DNA of 64,000 nucleotides from Actinoplanes teichomyceticus ATCC 31121. Its GTDB lineage: Bacteria > Actinomycetota > Actinomycetes > Mycobacteriales > Micromonosporaceae. The notes beneath the pieces are model-generated. The model did no database searches. It saw only the letters and a list, made by a program, of their open reading frames with translations, and was not told the DNA's origin. Position 1 is the first letter of the stretch, and each line of letters opens with the position of its first letter. Positions 25,548 to 36,371 of the stretch are shown here, piece by piece. Made by a program: the position numbers and the translations under genes. The DNA is taken from assembly GCF_003711105.1 (NCBI RefSeq), contig NZ_CP023865.1:62001-126000 (forward strand). Direction: 5' to 3'.

Positions 25548-26534
25548 TCACCAGCCGAACGAGCGGTCGACGGCGTCCAGCAACCGGTCCAGGTCGGGGA
25601 GGTACTCCTCCTCCACCCGGGCCGCCGGGTACGGGATGTCGTACCCGGTCACGCGCAGCACCGGCGCCTCCAGCGAGTAGAAGCACTCCTCGGTGATCCG
25701 GGCGGCCAGCTCGGCGCCCAGGCCACCGTTGCCCGGCGCCTCGTGCACCACCACCGCGCGGCCGGTCCGGCGGACCGACTCGAAGATCATCGGGTAGTCC
25801 ACCGGGGACAGCGTGCGCAGGTCGATGACCTCGAGGTTGCGCCCGTCCTCACCGGCGGCGGACGCGGCGTCCAGTGCCACCCGCACCATCGGCCCGTACG
25901 CCAGCAGCGTCGCGTCGGTCCCGGGCCGCGCCACCCGCGCCGCGTGCAGCGGGTAGGCGCCGCTCACCGGCGCGTCCAGGTCGACCTCGCCCTTCTCCCA
26001 GTACCGCCGCTTCGGCTCGAAGAACACCACCGGGTCGTCGGAGGCGATCGCCTGCTGGATCATGGTGTACGCGTCCGACGGGTTCGAGCAGCTCACCACC
26101 TTGAGACCGGGGGTGTGCGCGAAGTACGCCTCGGGCGACTCGGAGTGGTGCTCGACCGCCCCGATGCCGCCGCCGTACGGGATCCGGATGACCATCGGCA
26201 CCCGGACCTTGCCCTTGGAGCGGTAGAACATCTTCGCCACCTGGGCGACGATCTGGTTGTACGCCGGGAAGACGAAGCCGTCGAACTGGATCTCGCACAC
26301 CGGGCGGTAACCCCGGATGGCGAGGCCGACCGCGGTCCCGACGATGCCGGCCTCGGCCAGCGGGGTGTCGATGACCCGATCCTCGCCGAAGTCCTTCTGC
26401 AGACCGTCGGTGATCCGGAAGACGCCGCCCAGCTTGCCGACGTCCTCTCCCATGATCACGACCTTGGGGTCGTTCTCCAGGGCGCGGCGCAGGCCGTGGT
26501 TGAGGGCCTTGCCCAGGGTGATCTTCTCGGCCAT
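25548..26534 (-). CDS. bkdB: 2-oxoacid dehydrogenase E1 component, beta subunit
   Basis: The 328-residue protein follows E1beta (transketolase-like) throughout: MAEKITLGKALNHGLRRALE, VVIMGEDVGKLGGVFRITDGL, DTPLAEAGIVGTAVGLAIRGYRP, RIPYGGGIGAVEHHSESPEAYF and EVIDLRTLSPVDY. With E1alpha it decarboxylates branched-chain 2-oxoacids (from Leu, Ile, Val) using thiamine diphosphate. Its ATG overlaps the E1alpha stop by one base (ATGA). The products feed branched fatty-acid primer synthesis. Confidence 0.94.
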   Translation of the reverse strand: MAEKITLGKALNHGLRRALENDPKVVIMGEDVGKLGGVFRITDGLQKDFGEDRVIDTPLAEAGIVGTAVGLAIRGYRPVCEIQFDGFVFPAYNQIVAQVAKMFYRSKGKVRVPMVIRIPYGGGIGAVEHHSESPEAYFAHTPGLKVVSCSNPSDAYTMIQQAIASDDPVVFFEPKRRYWEKGEVDLDAPVSGAYPLHAARVARPGTDATLLAYGPMVRVALDAASAAGEDGRNLEVIDLRTLSPVDYPMIFESVRRTGRAVVVHEAPGNGGLGAELAARITEECFYSLEAPVLRVTGYDIPYPAARVEEEYLPDLDRLLDAVDRSFGW

Positions 26535-27721
26535 CAGTGTCCACTCCCCTCGAACGACGCGTGGTACTCCGCGAACGCCGTGCGCTGCGCCTCGATCTCC
26601 GGCGAACCGTTCGGATAGACGTGGTCGAACATCGTGACCGGTTGGGGATCCGGCATGGCCAGCACCCGCTCGCGCAGGTCCAGGGCGAGCTTGCGGGCGC
26701 TCTCGTCGACCTCGGCGAAGAAGTCCGCGTCGGCCATCTTCTGCTTGGTGAGGAAGGCCTTGACCCGGGCGATCGGGTCCTTGGCCTTCCACGACTCGAC
26801 CTCGCTGGCGATGCGGTAGCGGGTCGGGTCGTCCGAGCTGGTGTGCGCGCCCATCCGGTAGGTGTACGCCTCGATCAGCGTCGGGCCCTGGCCGTTGCGG
26901 GCGTTGTCCAGCGCCTGGCGGGTCACGGCGTAGCTGGCCAGCACGTCGTTGCCGTCGATCCGGACGCCGGGGAAGCCGTAACCGGCGGCCCGCCGGTACA
27001 GCGGGATGCGGGTCTGCCGCTCCAGGGGCTCGGAGATCGCGTACTGATTGTTCTGGCAGAAGAAGACGATCGGGGCGTTGAACACCCCGGACCAGACGAA
27101 CGACTCGTTGACCTCACCCTGGCTGGTCGCGCCGTCACCGAAGTAGGCGATCACGGCCTCGCCGTCCGGGCTGCCGGTCTTGCCGTCCATGGTGACGCCC
27201 ATCGCGTACCCGGTCGCGTGCAGCGTCTGTGAGCCGATCACGATGGTGTAGCCGTTGAACTTGTGCTCGTTGGCGTCCCACCCGCCCTGGTCCACGCCCC
27301 GGAACAGGCCGAACGGCATGATCGGGTCGATCCCGCGGCAGTACAGCACGCCGTGCTCGCGGTAGGTGGGGAAAGCCATGTCCTGCGGGCGCAGCGCCCG
27401 GCCGGAGCCGACCTGAGCCGCCTCCTGCCCCAGCAGACTGGCCCAGATACCCAGCTCGCCCTGCCGCTGCAGAGCGGTCGCCTCGGCGTCCAGCCGGCGG
27501 ACCGTCACCAGATCCCGGTAGAGGCCCTGGTACTCCTCGACGGTGAAGTCGACCGAGTACGTGGTCCCGTCCGCCGTGGTGACGCTGCCGAGATGCTCGC
27601 CGTCGGGTGTGAGCAGTTGAACGAAGCCGCCGGCCGGGGCGTCCCCGCCCGGAATGCGGTCCACCGCGCCGTCCGCGGGCGCCGGTGGCACAGCCCCGGC
27701 TTTGCGTTCGCCTTTCGCCAT
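26534..27721 (-). CDS. bkdA: 2-oxoacid dehydrogenase E1 component, alpha subunit
   Basis: The 395-residue protein has the thiamine diphosphate motif IAYFGDGATSQGEVNESF, ending about 30 residues on in CQNNQYAIS, plus the E1alpha signatures AFPTYREHGVLYCRG, the phosphorylation-loop region TYRMGAHTSSDDPTRYR, and QEAAQVGSGRAL. A GGGAG ribosome-binding site selects ATG 27721 over an upstream start at 27796. First gene of the E1alpha-E1beta-E2 operon; no E3 (dihydrolipoamide dehydrogenase) gene is adjacent, so a shared E3 elsewhere is likely. Confidence 0.93.
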   Translation of the reverse strand: MAKGERKAGAVPPAPADGAVDRIPGGDAPAGGFVQLLTPDGEHLGSVTTADGTTYSVDFTVEEYQGLYRDLVTVRRLDAEATALQRQGELGIWASLLGQEAAQVGSGRALRPQDMAFPTYREHGVLYCRGIDPIMPFGLFRGVDQGGWDANEHKFNGYTIVIGSQTLHATGYAMGVTMDGKTGSPDGEAVIAYFGDGATSQGEVNESFVWSGVFNAPIVFFCQNNQYAISEPLERQTRIPLYRRAAGYGFPGVRIDGNDVLASYAVTRQALDNARNGQGPTLIEAYTYRMGAHTSSDDPTRYRIASEVESWKAKDPIARVKAFLTKQKMADADFFAEVDESARKLALDLRERVLAMPDPQPVTMFDHVYPNGSPEIEAQRTAFAEYHASFEGSGH

Positions 27722-27977
27722 CCGTGTCTCCCTGTATCTCTCTGCGCCCGCGGCGGGTGTCTCCCGGCCACGAGGCGGACCACTGGGTGCGCGCATGTGC
27801 CGGGTGAGGCTGCCGCGCGGCGTTCCGGCCGGGAGCCTGCCCCTGCCGGGACGGCCCGCCGTTGCCCCGCTGGTCGGCGGAAGGCGACGGCGGCGGTGCC
27901 GTCGCCCCCATCCTGACAGAGGGAGTGAGGTGGGTTACAGAGTGCGTGGATCACGAATAGAGATTTTCTGCTGACAT

Positions 27978-28008
27978 ATCGTTAAGGGTATTTGCCCGAC
28001 TTAGCGAT
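27978..28008. promoter_or_regulatory. Imperfect palindrome in divergent promoter region
   Basis: In the 407-bp gap between bkdA (minus) and the acidic-repeat gene (plus), ATCGTTAAGGG (27978-27988) faces CCCGACTTAGCGAT (27995-28008). This stretch is the most A/T-rich of the gap and could hold the promoters. I recognise no riboswitch and no RNA gene here. Confidence 0.35.
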
Positions 28009-28128
28009 CTTTGGGAGGCACTCCCGTACGAATGGTCCCGGCCCGCCGATGCCGAAAGGCCGATGGGTCGTTCATCCCTCTGACCGGAACGGATCCAGGT
28101 TGATCTTTGGTTGGAGAGGGACACCCGC

Positions 28129-29214
28129 GTGCCGCACCTGCCCGACGACGACGGCTACGAGCCGCCCCTGAAGGTGCTCCGGAAGCGGCTCAACGGGGTG
28201 TACCGCGAGGACCACGGCCTGTCCGGCCCGACCCGGCGGTACATCCTGATGGTCGCCATGCTGGTCGGCCTGGCCTCGGTGCCCACCCTCGCCGTGATCA
28301 CCGCCGGGACCAGCGAGATCGCCGGGAAGGGCCGCGAAGGCGCGATGGACGCGCCGTTCCTGCCGCCGCCGGCGAGCGGTCCGGTGCGGCTCTCCCCCAG
28401 ACCCCAGAGACATTCCGGGTACGACCATCCGGGCCGGCCGCCGTCCGATTCCGGTACCCCGCCGGTGGCGGACCCGGGCGTGTCGCCGCACCGCACCGGT
28501 GTAGCCCCGCCCCCCTGGCCCACGGTGCCCGGGCTGCCGCCGCTCCCGGCCGAGCCACCCGCGTCGGCCCCCCGCTCCACCCGCGCCCCGTCACCGGACC
28601 GCCCCGGCTCGGCCGGGCCGCCGCAGCGCGGCTCCGCCGACGAGGGCGTCTCCCGCCCCGAGCCGGTGACCGTCTTCCCGACGGTGCCCGGCCTGCCGGT
28701 GGTGCCGGACGAGGAGTGGGACGACTCGCCCGCTCGCCGCATCGCACCGCCGTCCGGGCGCTCCGGAGCCCGCCCGGGCCCGGCCGACTCCGCGACGGAC
28801 GCTCCGGACGGCGCGGATCCCCCGGACGCCGCCACCGAGGACGCCGCCACCGAGGACGCCGCCACCGAAGATGCCGCCACCGAGGACGCCGACGCGACCG
28901 AGGAGGGCGCCGCCACCGAGGAGGGCGCCGACGCCGAGGAGGGCGCCGACGCCGAGGAGGCCGGCGCCGACGGCGGCGCGGACGCGGACGGCGGCGCGGA
29001 CGCGGACGGCGGCGCGGACGCGGACGACGCCGGCCGGACGGCCCCCGACGACTCCCCGCACCACGAGTGCGAGGCCACAACCACGCAGGACATCCGGTCC
29101 CGCCGCCGCCCCGGTCGCACCACCCCCGCGACCGTCCACATCGGCGGCCCGGCGCCCGGTGCCACCATCGCCCGGCCGCCCGGCCGGTCCGCGCCAGCCG
29201 GAGGTCAACGGTGA
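28129..29214 (+). CDS. Single-span membrane protein with acidic repeats
   Basis: The 361-residue protein has a charged cytoplasmic N-terminus (EPPLKVLRKRLNGVYRED), one membrane helix (about residues 45-65, ILMVAMLVGLASVPTLAVIT), and a long Pro-rich then strongly acidic part. The acidic stretch is made of AATED repeats (a 15-bp DNA unit near 28825-28885), then EEGADAEEGAD and DGGADA units. A closing segment holds one lone Cys (HHECEA). GTG 28129 follows a GGAGAGGG site with 8-nt spacing. No family is recognised; it could be a polyanionic surface or cell-wall-contact protein. It is coupled by GTGA overlap to a small gene. Confidence 0.75.
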   Translation: MPHLPDDDGYEPPLKVLRKRLNGVYREDHGLSGPTRRYILMVAMLVGLASVPTLAVITAGTSEIAGKGREGAMDAPFLPPPASGPVRLSPRPQRHSGYDHPGRPPSDSGTPPVADPGVSPHRTGVAPPPWPTVPGLPPLPAEPPASAPRSTRAPSPDRPGSAGPPQRGSADEGVSRPEPVTVFPTVPGLPVVPDEEWDDSPARRIAPPSGRSGARPGPADSATDAPDGADPPDAATEDAATEDAATEDAATEDADATEEGAATEEGADAEEGADAEEAGADGGADADGGADADGGADADDAGRTAPDDSPHHECEATTTQDIRSRRRPGRTTPATVHIGGPAPGATIARPPGRSAPAGGQR

Positions 29215-29462
29215 CCGAACGCCCCCATCACATCAACGCCGCCCGGATCCTCGACCACCGCTACGGCGACCGCCGCAACGTCCGCCATTCGGTGGTCCAG
29301 CCCTGCTCCGCGGAAGACCGGATCACCAACCGCCCGTACCGCGGGCACCATCGTGCCGAGCACACCCTGCACGACGAGAACGGACCGGCCCGCCGGCGCG
29401 GCTCACGCGTCGGCCGCCACCACGCCGAGCCGGTCGGTGATCACCACCTGAACCACCGCTGA
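29211..29462 (+). CDS. Small His/Arg-rich hypothetical protein (83 aa)
   Basis: The GTG at 29211 overlaps the preceding stop (GTGA), so translation is likely coupled. The product is rich in His and Arg (HHINAARILDHRYGDRRN, ending DHHLNHR), soluble, with one Cys. No domain is recognised. Basic charge next to a strongly acidic partner invites the guess that the two proteins bind each other; this is inference only. Confidence 0.5.
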   Translation: MTERPHHINAARILDHRYGDRRNVRHSVVQPCSAEDRITNRPYRGHHRAEHTLHDENGPARRRGSRVGRHHAEPVGDHHLNHR

Positions 29463-29476
29463 GCCCGGCCGGCGGA

Positions 29477-30682
29477 TCAGCTGTCGCCCAGCCGGTCGCG
29501 GTTGGCCTGCAGCCAGGCGTCGATGGCCGCGGAGTCGTTCGGGTCGACGCCCTCGGCGATCAGCTGGGCCACCGCCGCGGTGGCCGGGCTGCGCCGCTCG
29601 CCGGTGGTGTGCAACCGGACGAACTCCGGCACGAGCTTCTCCACCTCGGCCGCGGTCTCGGCGACCGCGGCCGGGGGAAGCCCGCGCCGCCAGGTCGCGT
29701 ACGCCGACCAGGCGCGCACCACCCGCGGCAGCATGGCCGCGTCGTCGATGTCCAGCACCGCCCGCCGGTGCACCCAGTCGAGCAGGAACAGGCCGGCCAC
29801 CGCCGGACTCCAGCGCAGCGGGTCACCGCCCGGCAGCGTCGCCGCGTGGTCGAGCAGCAGGCTGACGCAGAACTGCAGGGACGCCTGGTCGGCATCCGGC
29901 CCGGCCAGGCCCGCGCGGGCGGCCTCGGGCGAGGCCAGGAAGTCGCGGACCAGTTCGGCGGCGTTCGGGCCGGCCGGCTCGGTGAGCGGCGGGGTGGTCG
30001 CCGCGGGCAGCAGCGCCAGCCGGGCCGCGGCCAGCGCCCGGTCGGTGGCCAGCGAGCCGTCCGCGGGCAGGTCGCCGAGCTCGTCGGTGACCCGCAGATG
30101 CCGTTCCACCTCGTCACGCAACCGGCCCGGGTCCTCGTCGCGGAACCAGGTCAGCTCGTCGTGCTCGCACATCGCCCGGACCTGGCCGAGGATCCGCTCG
30201 GCGGAGGCGGCGACGAACAGGTCCTTGACGATGCCGATGTTGTGGTCGACCAGGGCCACGACCGCGTGCTCGGGCCCGCCGTCCGAGTCGTCCTCGTAGG
30301 CGTAGGTGACCAGGTAGGAGGTCTGGTCGCCGTACACGTCGCCGTAGGCGTGGCAACCGGTCGGCCGGACCCGCCCCAGATGCCCGGCCCACGACGGACC
30401 CGGCGTGCCGTGCCCGACCTCGCCGGCGCCCTCGGCGTCCGGCACCAGCGCGGCGAACACCTCACGGATCGCGGTGGCGGCCGGCTCCGGCCGCCGGGCG
30501 GTGGCACTCAGGAACCCGCCGACGAACTCCCGGACGGCGGCCGCCCGATCGCCCTCCGCGACCGAGTACACGCTGCCGAGCAGCGCCGTGCCCAGCATCT
30601 CCGCGTCCAGCGCGCAGGTCAGCCTGGTGACGTCGCGGGCCGCGTGCAGCACCGCCTCGTACGCGCTCCGGGGTGCCGACAT
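29477..30682 (-). CDS. Conserved actinobacterial hypothetical protein (401 aa)
   Basis: A soluble, mostly helical acidic protein. Recognisable stretches are VRPTGCHAYGDVYGDQTSYLVTYAYED, GGPEHAVVALVDHNIGIVKDLFVA and LVRDFLASPEA. The middle reads like a small alpha/beta domain and the rest as helical repeats. I know the family only as 'hypothetical' in actinobacteria and give no function. The ATG at 30682 lies 6 nt after TAGGCT, so the mRNA is probably leaderless. Its stop lies only 14 bp from that of the convergent His/Arg-rich gene. Confidence 0.8.
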   Translation of the reverse strand: MSAPRSAYEAVLHAARDVTRLTCALDAEMLGTALLGSVYSVAEGDRAAAVREFVGGFLSATARRPEPAATAIREVFAALVPDAEGAGEVGHGTPGPSWAGHLGRVRPTGCHAYGDVYGDQTSYLVTYAYEDDSDGGPEHAVVALVDHNIGIVKDLFVAASAERILGQVRAMCEHDELTWFRDEDPGRLRDEVERHLRVTDELGDLPADGSLATDRALAAARLALLPAATTPPLTEPAGPNAAELVRDFLASPEAARAGLAGPDADQASLQFCVSLLLDHAATLPGGDPLRWSPAVAGLFLLDWVHRRAVLDIDDAAMLPRVVRAWSAYATWRRGLPPAAVAETAAEVEKLVPEFVRLHTTGERRSPATAAVAQLIAEGVDPNDSAAIDAWLQANRDRLGDS

Positions 30683-30688
30683 GCCGCG

Positions 30689-30694
30689 AGCCTA
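30689..30694 (-). promoter_or_regulatory. -10 hexamer of leaderless 401-aa gene
   Basis: TAGGCT, 6 nt, then ATG 30682. It lies in the short gap behind the GTPase operon. Confidence 0.5.
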
Positions 30695-30717
30695 CCGCCC
30701 GCGGCATGTCCGCCGAA

Positions 30718-32397
30718 CTACTCCGAGCGCACCACACCGAGCGCTTCGCGTGCCTGGGCGTAGGCGTTGAGCACCTCGCGCACCGGCGCCACCACGTATC
30801 CACGGCCGACGTCGGTGACCGCGGCCCGCAACCGTTGCTCGGCACGTCGCCGGGCGCGTCGCCCGCCGGCCTCGACGAGCGGTTTCAGCAGCAGCCAGAG
30901 CAGCAGACCGGCGAACAGCCCGCCGAGCAGCAGCAGCGTGGGCAGCGGGACCACGCCGACCCGCGGACTCTCCAGCTCGGGCAGGCCCAGGGCGCGCAGG
31001 GCGTACCCGAGCACCAGCCAGACCAGGCCGGTCACCGCCGCGGCGAGCAGCAACCACTGCAGGGCGCCGACCACCCGCCACCAGACCGGCCGGTGGTCGG
31101 TGCCCAGGTCGGTCTTGGCGATCGCCCGGTCGAGCGCGTCCGGCAGGTCCCCGGTGCGCGACCGGGCGGCGGCGGTCAGCGCGGGGGCCCAGACCTCCGG
31201 CAGCGGCGCGGCGGCGCGTTCGGCGACCGCGCGGACCGACAGGCCCACCGCGGACTTCTGCGCGGCGTCGGCTTCCGGCAGCGAGGTACGCGGCACGACA
31301 TCCGTGGAAACCGCGTCGGTCTGCGCCGGCTCGGCCAGGTGCAGCTTGCGCAGCGGGTCCGGGCGCAGCCGGCGCAGTCCGCGCACCAGCGGCCAGCCGG
31401 TCGCCGCGGCCGCGCGGTGGCGGTACGCGGCGGCGGTCGCGTCGGCCACCGCCGGCACCCCGGCGGACGCCGCGAGCGCGTCGGTCAGCTGCCGGACGGT
31501 CGCCCGGTCCACCTCGTCCTCGGCGGCCGGCGGGCCGATCATCTCGGCCAGCTCCTCGCTGACCGCGTCCACGTCGGCGGCGAGCCGGCGCAGCGCGGCC
31601 TGCCGTGCGGCGACCGTCTCCTCCAGCGCCTCCCGCAGCTCACCCAACATGCCGGGCTGCTTCGCCGAGGTGGCCAGCACCGGCGCGCCGGTCAGCCCGT
31701 CCTCGTCGAGCAGCCGGCGCAGGTCGGTGAGCACCGCCTCGGTGTCCGGGGCGCTGAGCCGGTCGGCCTGGTTCAGCACCACGATGGTCACCCCGGCGTG
31801 CGTGCTGAACTGGGACAGGTACGCGCGGTGCAGGATGCGGTCGCCGTACTTCTGCGGGTCGACCACCCAGACGATCTGGTCGACCAGCCCGAGCAGCCGG
31901 TCCACCTCCAGCTGGTGCGCGCGCTCCACCGAGTCGAAGTCGGGCAGGTCGAGCAGGACCAGCCCGCGCAGCGCGGCCTCGTCGTCGCCGTCGAGCGCGC
32001 TCTCCCGGACGAACCGCTGCCGGGGCAGCACGCCGATCCAGTCGAGCAGCCGGCTGGCCGGCTCCAGCGGCCCCCAGACCACGGCGTGCGCGGTGCCGGT
32101 GGTGGGCCGGCGCACCCCGACCGGCGACAGCTTGAACCGGGCCAGCGCGTTGAACAGGCTGGATTTGCCGCTGCCGGTGCTGCCGGCGAGCGCCACCACG
32201 GTGTGGTCCAGCGACAGCGTGAGCCGCCCGCTGGCGCGCTCCACGATGGTGTGTGCGGTGACCAGCTCGCCGTCGGGCAGGTACGGATCGACCAGCCGGA
32301 GGAACCGGGCCAGCGCCTCCAGCCGCCGGGTGAGTCCCTCGGCGTCCACCCGGTCGCCGCCCCGGTCGCCGAGGGATTGCTTCTCCACCAGATTCAT
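30718..32397 (-). CDS. YfjP/DynB-like membrane GTPase
   Basis: The 559-residue protein has a GTPase domain with P-loop AGSTGSGKSSLFN (about 71-83), G2-region RPTTGTAHAV, G3 LLDLPDFDSVE and G4 VVLNQADR, a helical middle, and two C-terminal membrane hairpin helices (WWRVVGALQWLLLAAAVTGL and PLPTLLLLGGLFAGLLLWLL). The gene starts in an ATGA overlap with the upstream dynamin-like gene. The pair resembles Streptomyces DynA/DynB, dynamin-like proteins reported to stabilise FtsZ rings during sporulation septation. Here it should act at the membrane in division or membrane remodelling. Confidence 0.88.
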   Translation of the reverse strand: MNLVEKQSLGDRGGDRVDAEGLTRRLEALARFLRLVDPYLPDGELVTAHTIVERASGRLTLSLDHTVVALAGSTGSGKSSLFNALARFKLSPVGVRRPTTGTAHAVVWGPLEPASRLLDWIGVLPRQRFVRESALDGDDEAALRGLVLLDLPDFDSVERAHQLEVDRLLGLVDQIVWVVDPQKYGDRILHRAYLSQFSTHAGVTIVVLNQADRLSAPDTEAVLTDLRRLLDEDGLTGAPVLATSAKQPGMLGELREALEETVAARQAALRRLAADVDAVSEELAEMIGPPAAEDEVDRATVRQLTDALAASAGVPAVADATAAAYRHRAAAATGWPLVRGLRRLRPDPLRKLHLAEPAQTDAVSTDVVPRTSLPEADAAQKSAVGLSVRAVAERAAAPLPEVWAPALTAAARSRTGDLPDALDRAIAKTDLGTDHRPVWWRVVGALQWLLLAAAVTGLVWLVLGYALRALGLPELESPRVGVVPLPTLLLLGGLFAGLLLWLLLKPLVEAGGRRARRRAEQRLRAAVTDVGRGYVVAPVREVLNAYAQAREALGVVRSE

Positions 32398-34298
32398 GAC
32401 CCCGATCCGGTCAACGCGATGTCCTTCCTGGCGCTCTCCACCGTGGCGGCGGCCTGGCGCAACAGTGTGCCCGGCTCCGCCTCGCGGCGCACCGTGGCGG
32501 TCCGCTCCGTGTACCGCGCGGCCTCGGCCTCGAGCAGTTCGTCGACCCGGCCGATCAGCTCGGTACGGGCCCGGGTGGCAAGGGTACGGATGGCCTGGTC
32601 GCCGAAGACCGCCTCGAGCACCTTCTGCGCGGCGACCGTGGTGCCCGCGCCGACCGCGACCTCCAGGCCGGTCGGGATGAACGCGGTCGAGGTGAACACG
32701 GCGACCATCACGGCCAGGCCGGCGCCGTTGACCGCGTACGCCGCGCCGCGGGCCACCGAGCGCTTGTCGCCCGCCTCGCGGCGGACCAGGTCCAGCACCC
32801 ACTGCTGCCAGTCGCGGACCAGCCGGTCGGCCCGCTGGGGCAGGTCGGCCGAGGCGGACTTGAGGTCGCCGTGCAGCAGCGTCTCCCCGGCCGGGTGCGC
32901 CTGCCACGACGCGTACGCCTGCTCGGCGGCGTCCGTCGCCACCCCGCGCAGCAGGGTGACCAGCTGTGACTCCAGCGCCACGCGCAGGCTGCGGCTGGGT
33001 CCGGGGCGGCCGGTGACGGCGGCGATGACGCGGTCGCGCAGCTGCCCGACCCGCGACTCCAGGCTGCGGACGAACTCGCCGGTGCCGACGAACTCCTGCC
33101 AGCGGGCCAGCACCTCGCCGCGGAGCAGCCGGCCGTCCTGCAGCCCGTCGCGGACCGTCCGTTTCGCCGTCCGGTACGCCGTGTCGACCCGCTCGTCCAG
33201 CGCCTGCGCGGTACGCGTCTGGTCCTCCGCCGCCTCGGCCAGCCCCTCCACCGCGGGGGCCAGCGCGGCCAGCGCGCCGTCCAGGGTCTGCCGGGCCACC
33301 GCGTCGCGCGCGCCCGGGTCCGCCGACAGCTGGGCGAACCACTGCCGCATCGGCTGGATCACCGGGTCCGGCAGCATGCCACGGGTGTCCAGCTGGGTCT
33401 CCGGGAGCACGAACAGCGGGGCGTTGCCCAGGTCGTGCTCGGTCAGCATCTCGCCGAGATGTGCGGAGATCTCGGCGGCCGCGTCGAGCGGCACCCGGTC
33501 CAGCACCAGGGCGATCACGGTGCCCCGCAGCCGGGCGGTCTTGAGCAGCTCCCACGGCACCGCGTCGGCGTAGCGCGCGGCCGTGGTGACGAACAGCCAC
33601 AGGTCGGCGGCGGCCAGCAGCTGGGCGGCGAGCTGGCGGTTGTGATCGACCACCGAGTCGACGTCGGGCGCGTCCAGCAGGGCCAGGCCGGGGCCGATCC
33701 CGCGGGCGCCGATCACCTGCAGCGAGTTCGGGTCGTCGCTGCTCTTCACCGTGCGGATCAGGCCGGGCAGCAGGTGCGGCTGCTCGAACCAGCCGAGGTT
33801 CTCCGGGTGGGCGACCAGCACCGGCGAGCGGGTGGTCGGGCGCAGCACCCCGGCGTTGGTCACCGGCTCCTGGACCAGGCTGTTGACCAGGGTGGACTTG
33901 CCCGCGCCGGTGGAGCCGCCGACCACCACGAGCAGCGGCGCGTCCAGCCGGTTGAGGCGGGGCAGCAGATAGTCGTCGAGCTGGGCGAGCAGGGCGGCGC
34001 CGACCCGGCGCGCCTCGTCCGCCGAGGGCAGCGTCAGCGGGTACGCGACGGTGCCGAGCGCCGCCCGCAGTCGGGTCAGCGCCGCCGTGAGCCGGGCTAC
34101 GGCGGCGGGCGGTTCGACCGGTGCGGTGGTGATGCCGTTCTCCTTGTTCGCCGGACGGACCGGGCCGTCCCCCGTACCATCGGAAAGGTCTGCTCTCGCC
34201 GGGCTGACCTGCTCTTTGTTCCTCGTTACGGCGGGGACGGCGGGTGGGGCCGACGGACCGACCGCGTCTCCGTGCGTCGTCACGGGTAAAGCGTGCAC
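32394..34298 (-). CDS. Dynamin-like GTPase (DynA-like)
   Basis: The 634-residue protein has P-loop GGSTGAGKSTLVNSL (about 127-141), RPTTRSPVLVAHP (G2), LLDAPDVDSVVDHNRQLA (G3) and a weak G4 (VLDRVP), then long coiled or helical stalk-like segments and a hydrophobic patch near VARGAAYAVNGAGLAVMVAVF. It is the partner of the following GTPase; hetero-oligomers are known for DynA/DynB. GTG 34298 is the longest start; the first 60 residues are low-complexity, so a later GTG (34283 or further in) is possible. Confidence 0.87.
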   Translation of the reverse strand: MHALPVTTHGDAVGPSAPPAVPAVTRNKEQVSPARADLSDGTGDGPVRPANKENGITTAPVEPPAAVARLTAALTRLRAALGTVAYPLTLPSADEARRVGAALLAQLDDYLLPRLNRLDAPLLVVVGGSTGAGKSTLVNSLVQEPVTNAGVLRPTTRSPVLVAHPENLGWFEQPHLLPGLIRTVKSSDDPNSLQVIGARGIGPGLALLDAPDVDSVVDHNRQLAAQLLAAADLWLFVTTAARYADAVPWELLKTARLRGTVIALVLDRVPLDAAAEISAHLGEMLTEHDLGNAPLFVLPETQLDTRGMLPDPVIQPMRQWFAQLSADPGARDAVARQTLDGALAALAPAVEGLAEAAEDQTRTAQALDERVDTAYRTAKRTVRDGLQDGRLLRGEVLARWQEFVGTGEFVRSLESRVGQLRDRVIAAVTGRPGPSRSLRVALESQLVTLLRGVATDAAEQAYASWQAHPAGETLLHGDLKSASADLPQRADRLVRDWQQWVLDLVRREAGDKRSVARGAAYAVNGAGLAVMVAVFTSTAFIPTGLEVAVGAGTTVAAQKVLEAVFGDQAIRTLATRARTELIGRVDELLEAEAARYTERTATVRREAEPGTLLRQAAATVESARKDIALTGSGS

Positions 34299-34416
34299 GA
34301 TCCGCCCAGGGCGAGCAACGGCTACCGGTATGCCGTGACCGGACAGGTATGTAGCTGATTACCCGCGGTGCGGGCGCCCAAACGCGCGACTTGCGTCTGT
34401 CCGGCTCAACTTCGAT

Positions 34417-34462
34417 TTGACGGTTGGCCGTCGCGTGGCATCATTGAGTCGGTTCCACTCAA
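34417..34462 (+). promoter_or_regulatory. dnaK promoter with HspR HAIR operator
   Basis: TTGACG (34417-34422) can serve as -35, with a weak -10 near 34439-34445. TTGAGT-N7-ACTCAA (34444-34462) is a near-perfect HAIR element (consensus CTTGAGT-N7-ACTCAAG) over the start region. HspR, encoded last in this operon, is the expected repressor. Confidence 0.85.
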
Positions 34463-34517
34463 CCCTGTACGGACTCACGCTCGTACGAACCCAGCCGGTA
34501 ACGAAGCGAGGAACACC

Positions 34518-36367
<1,850 letters not shown>

Positions 36368-36371
<4 letters not shown>

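Noticed and set aside
27722..28128. Riboswitch (c-di-AMP type) in the A/T-rich gap
   Set aside because: None of the conserved cores could be placed; only an imperfect palindrome is seen.
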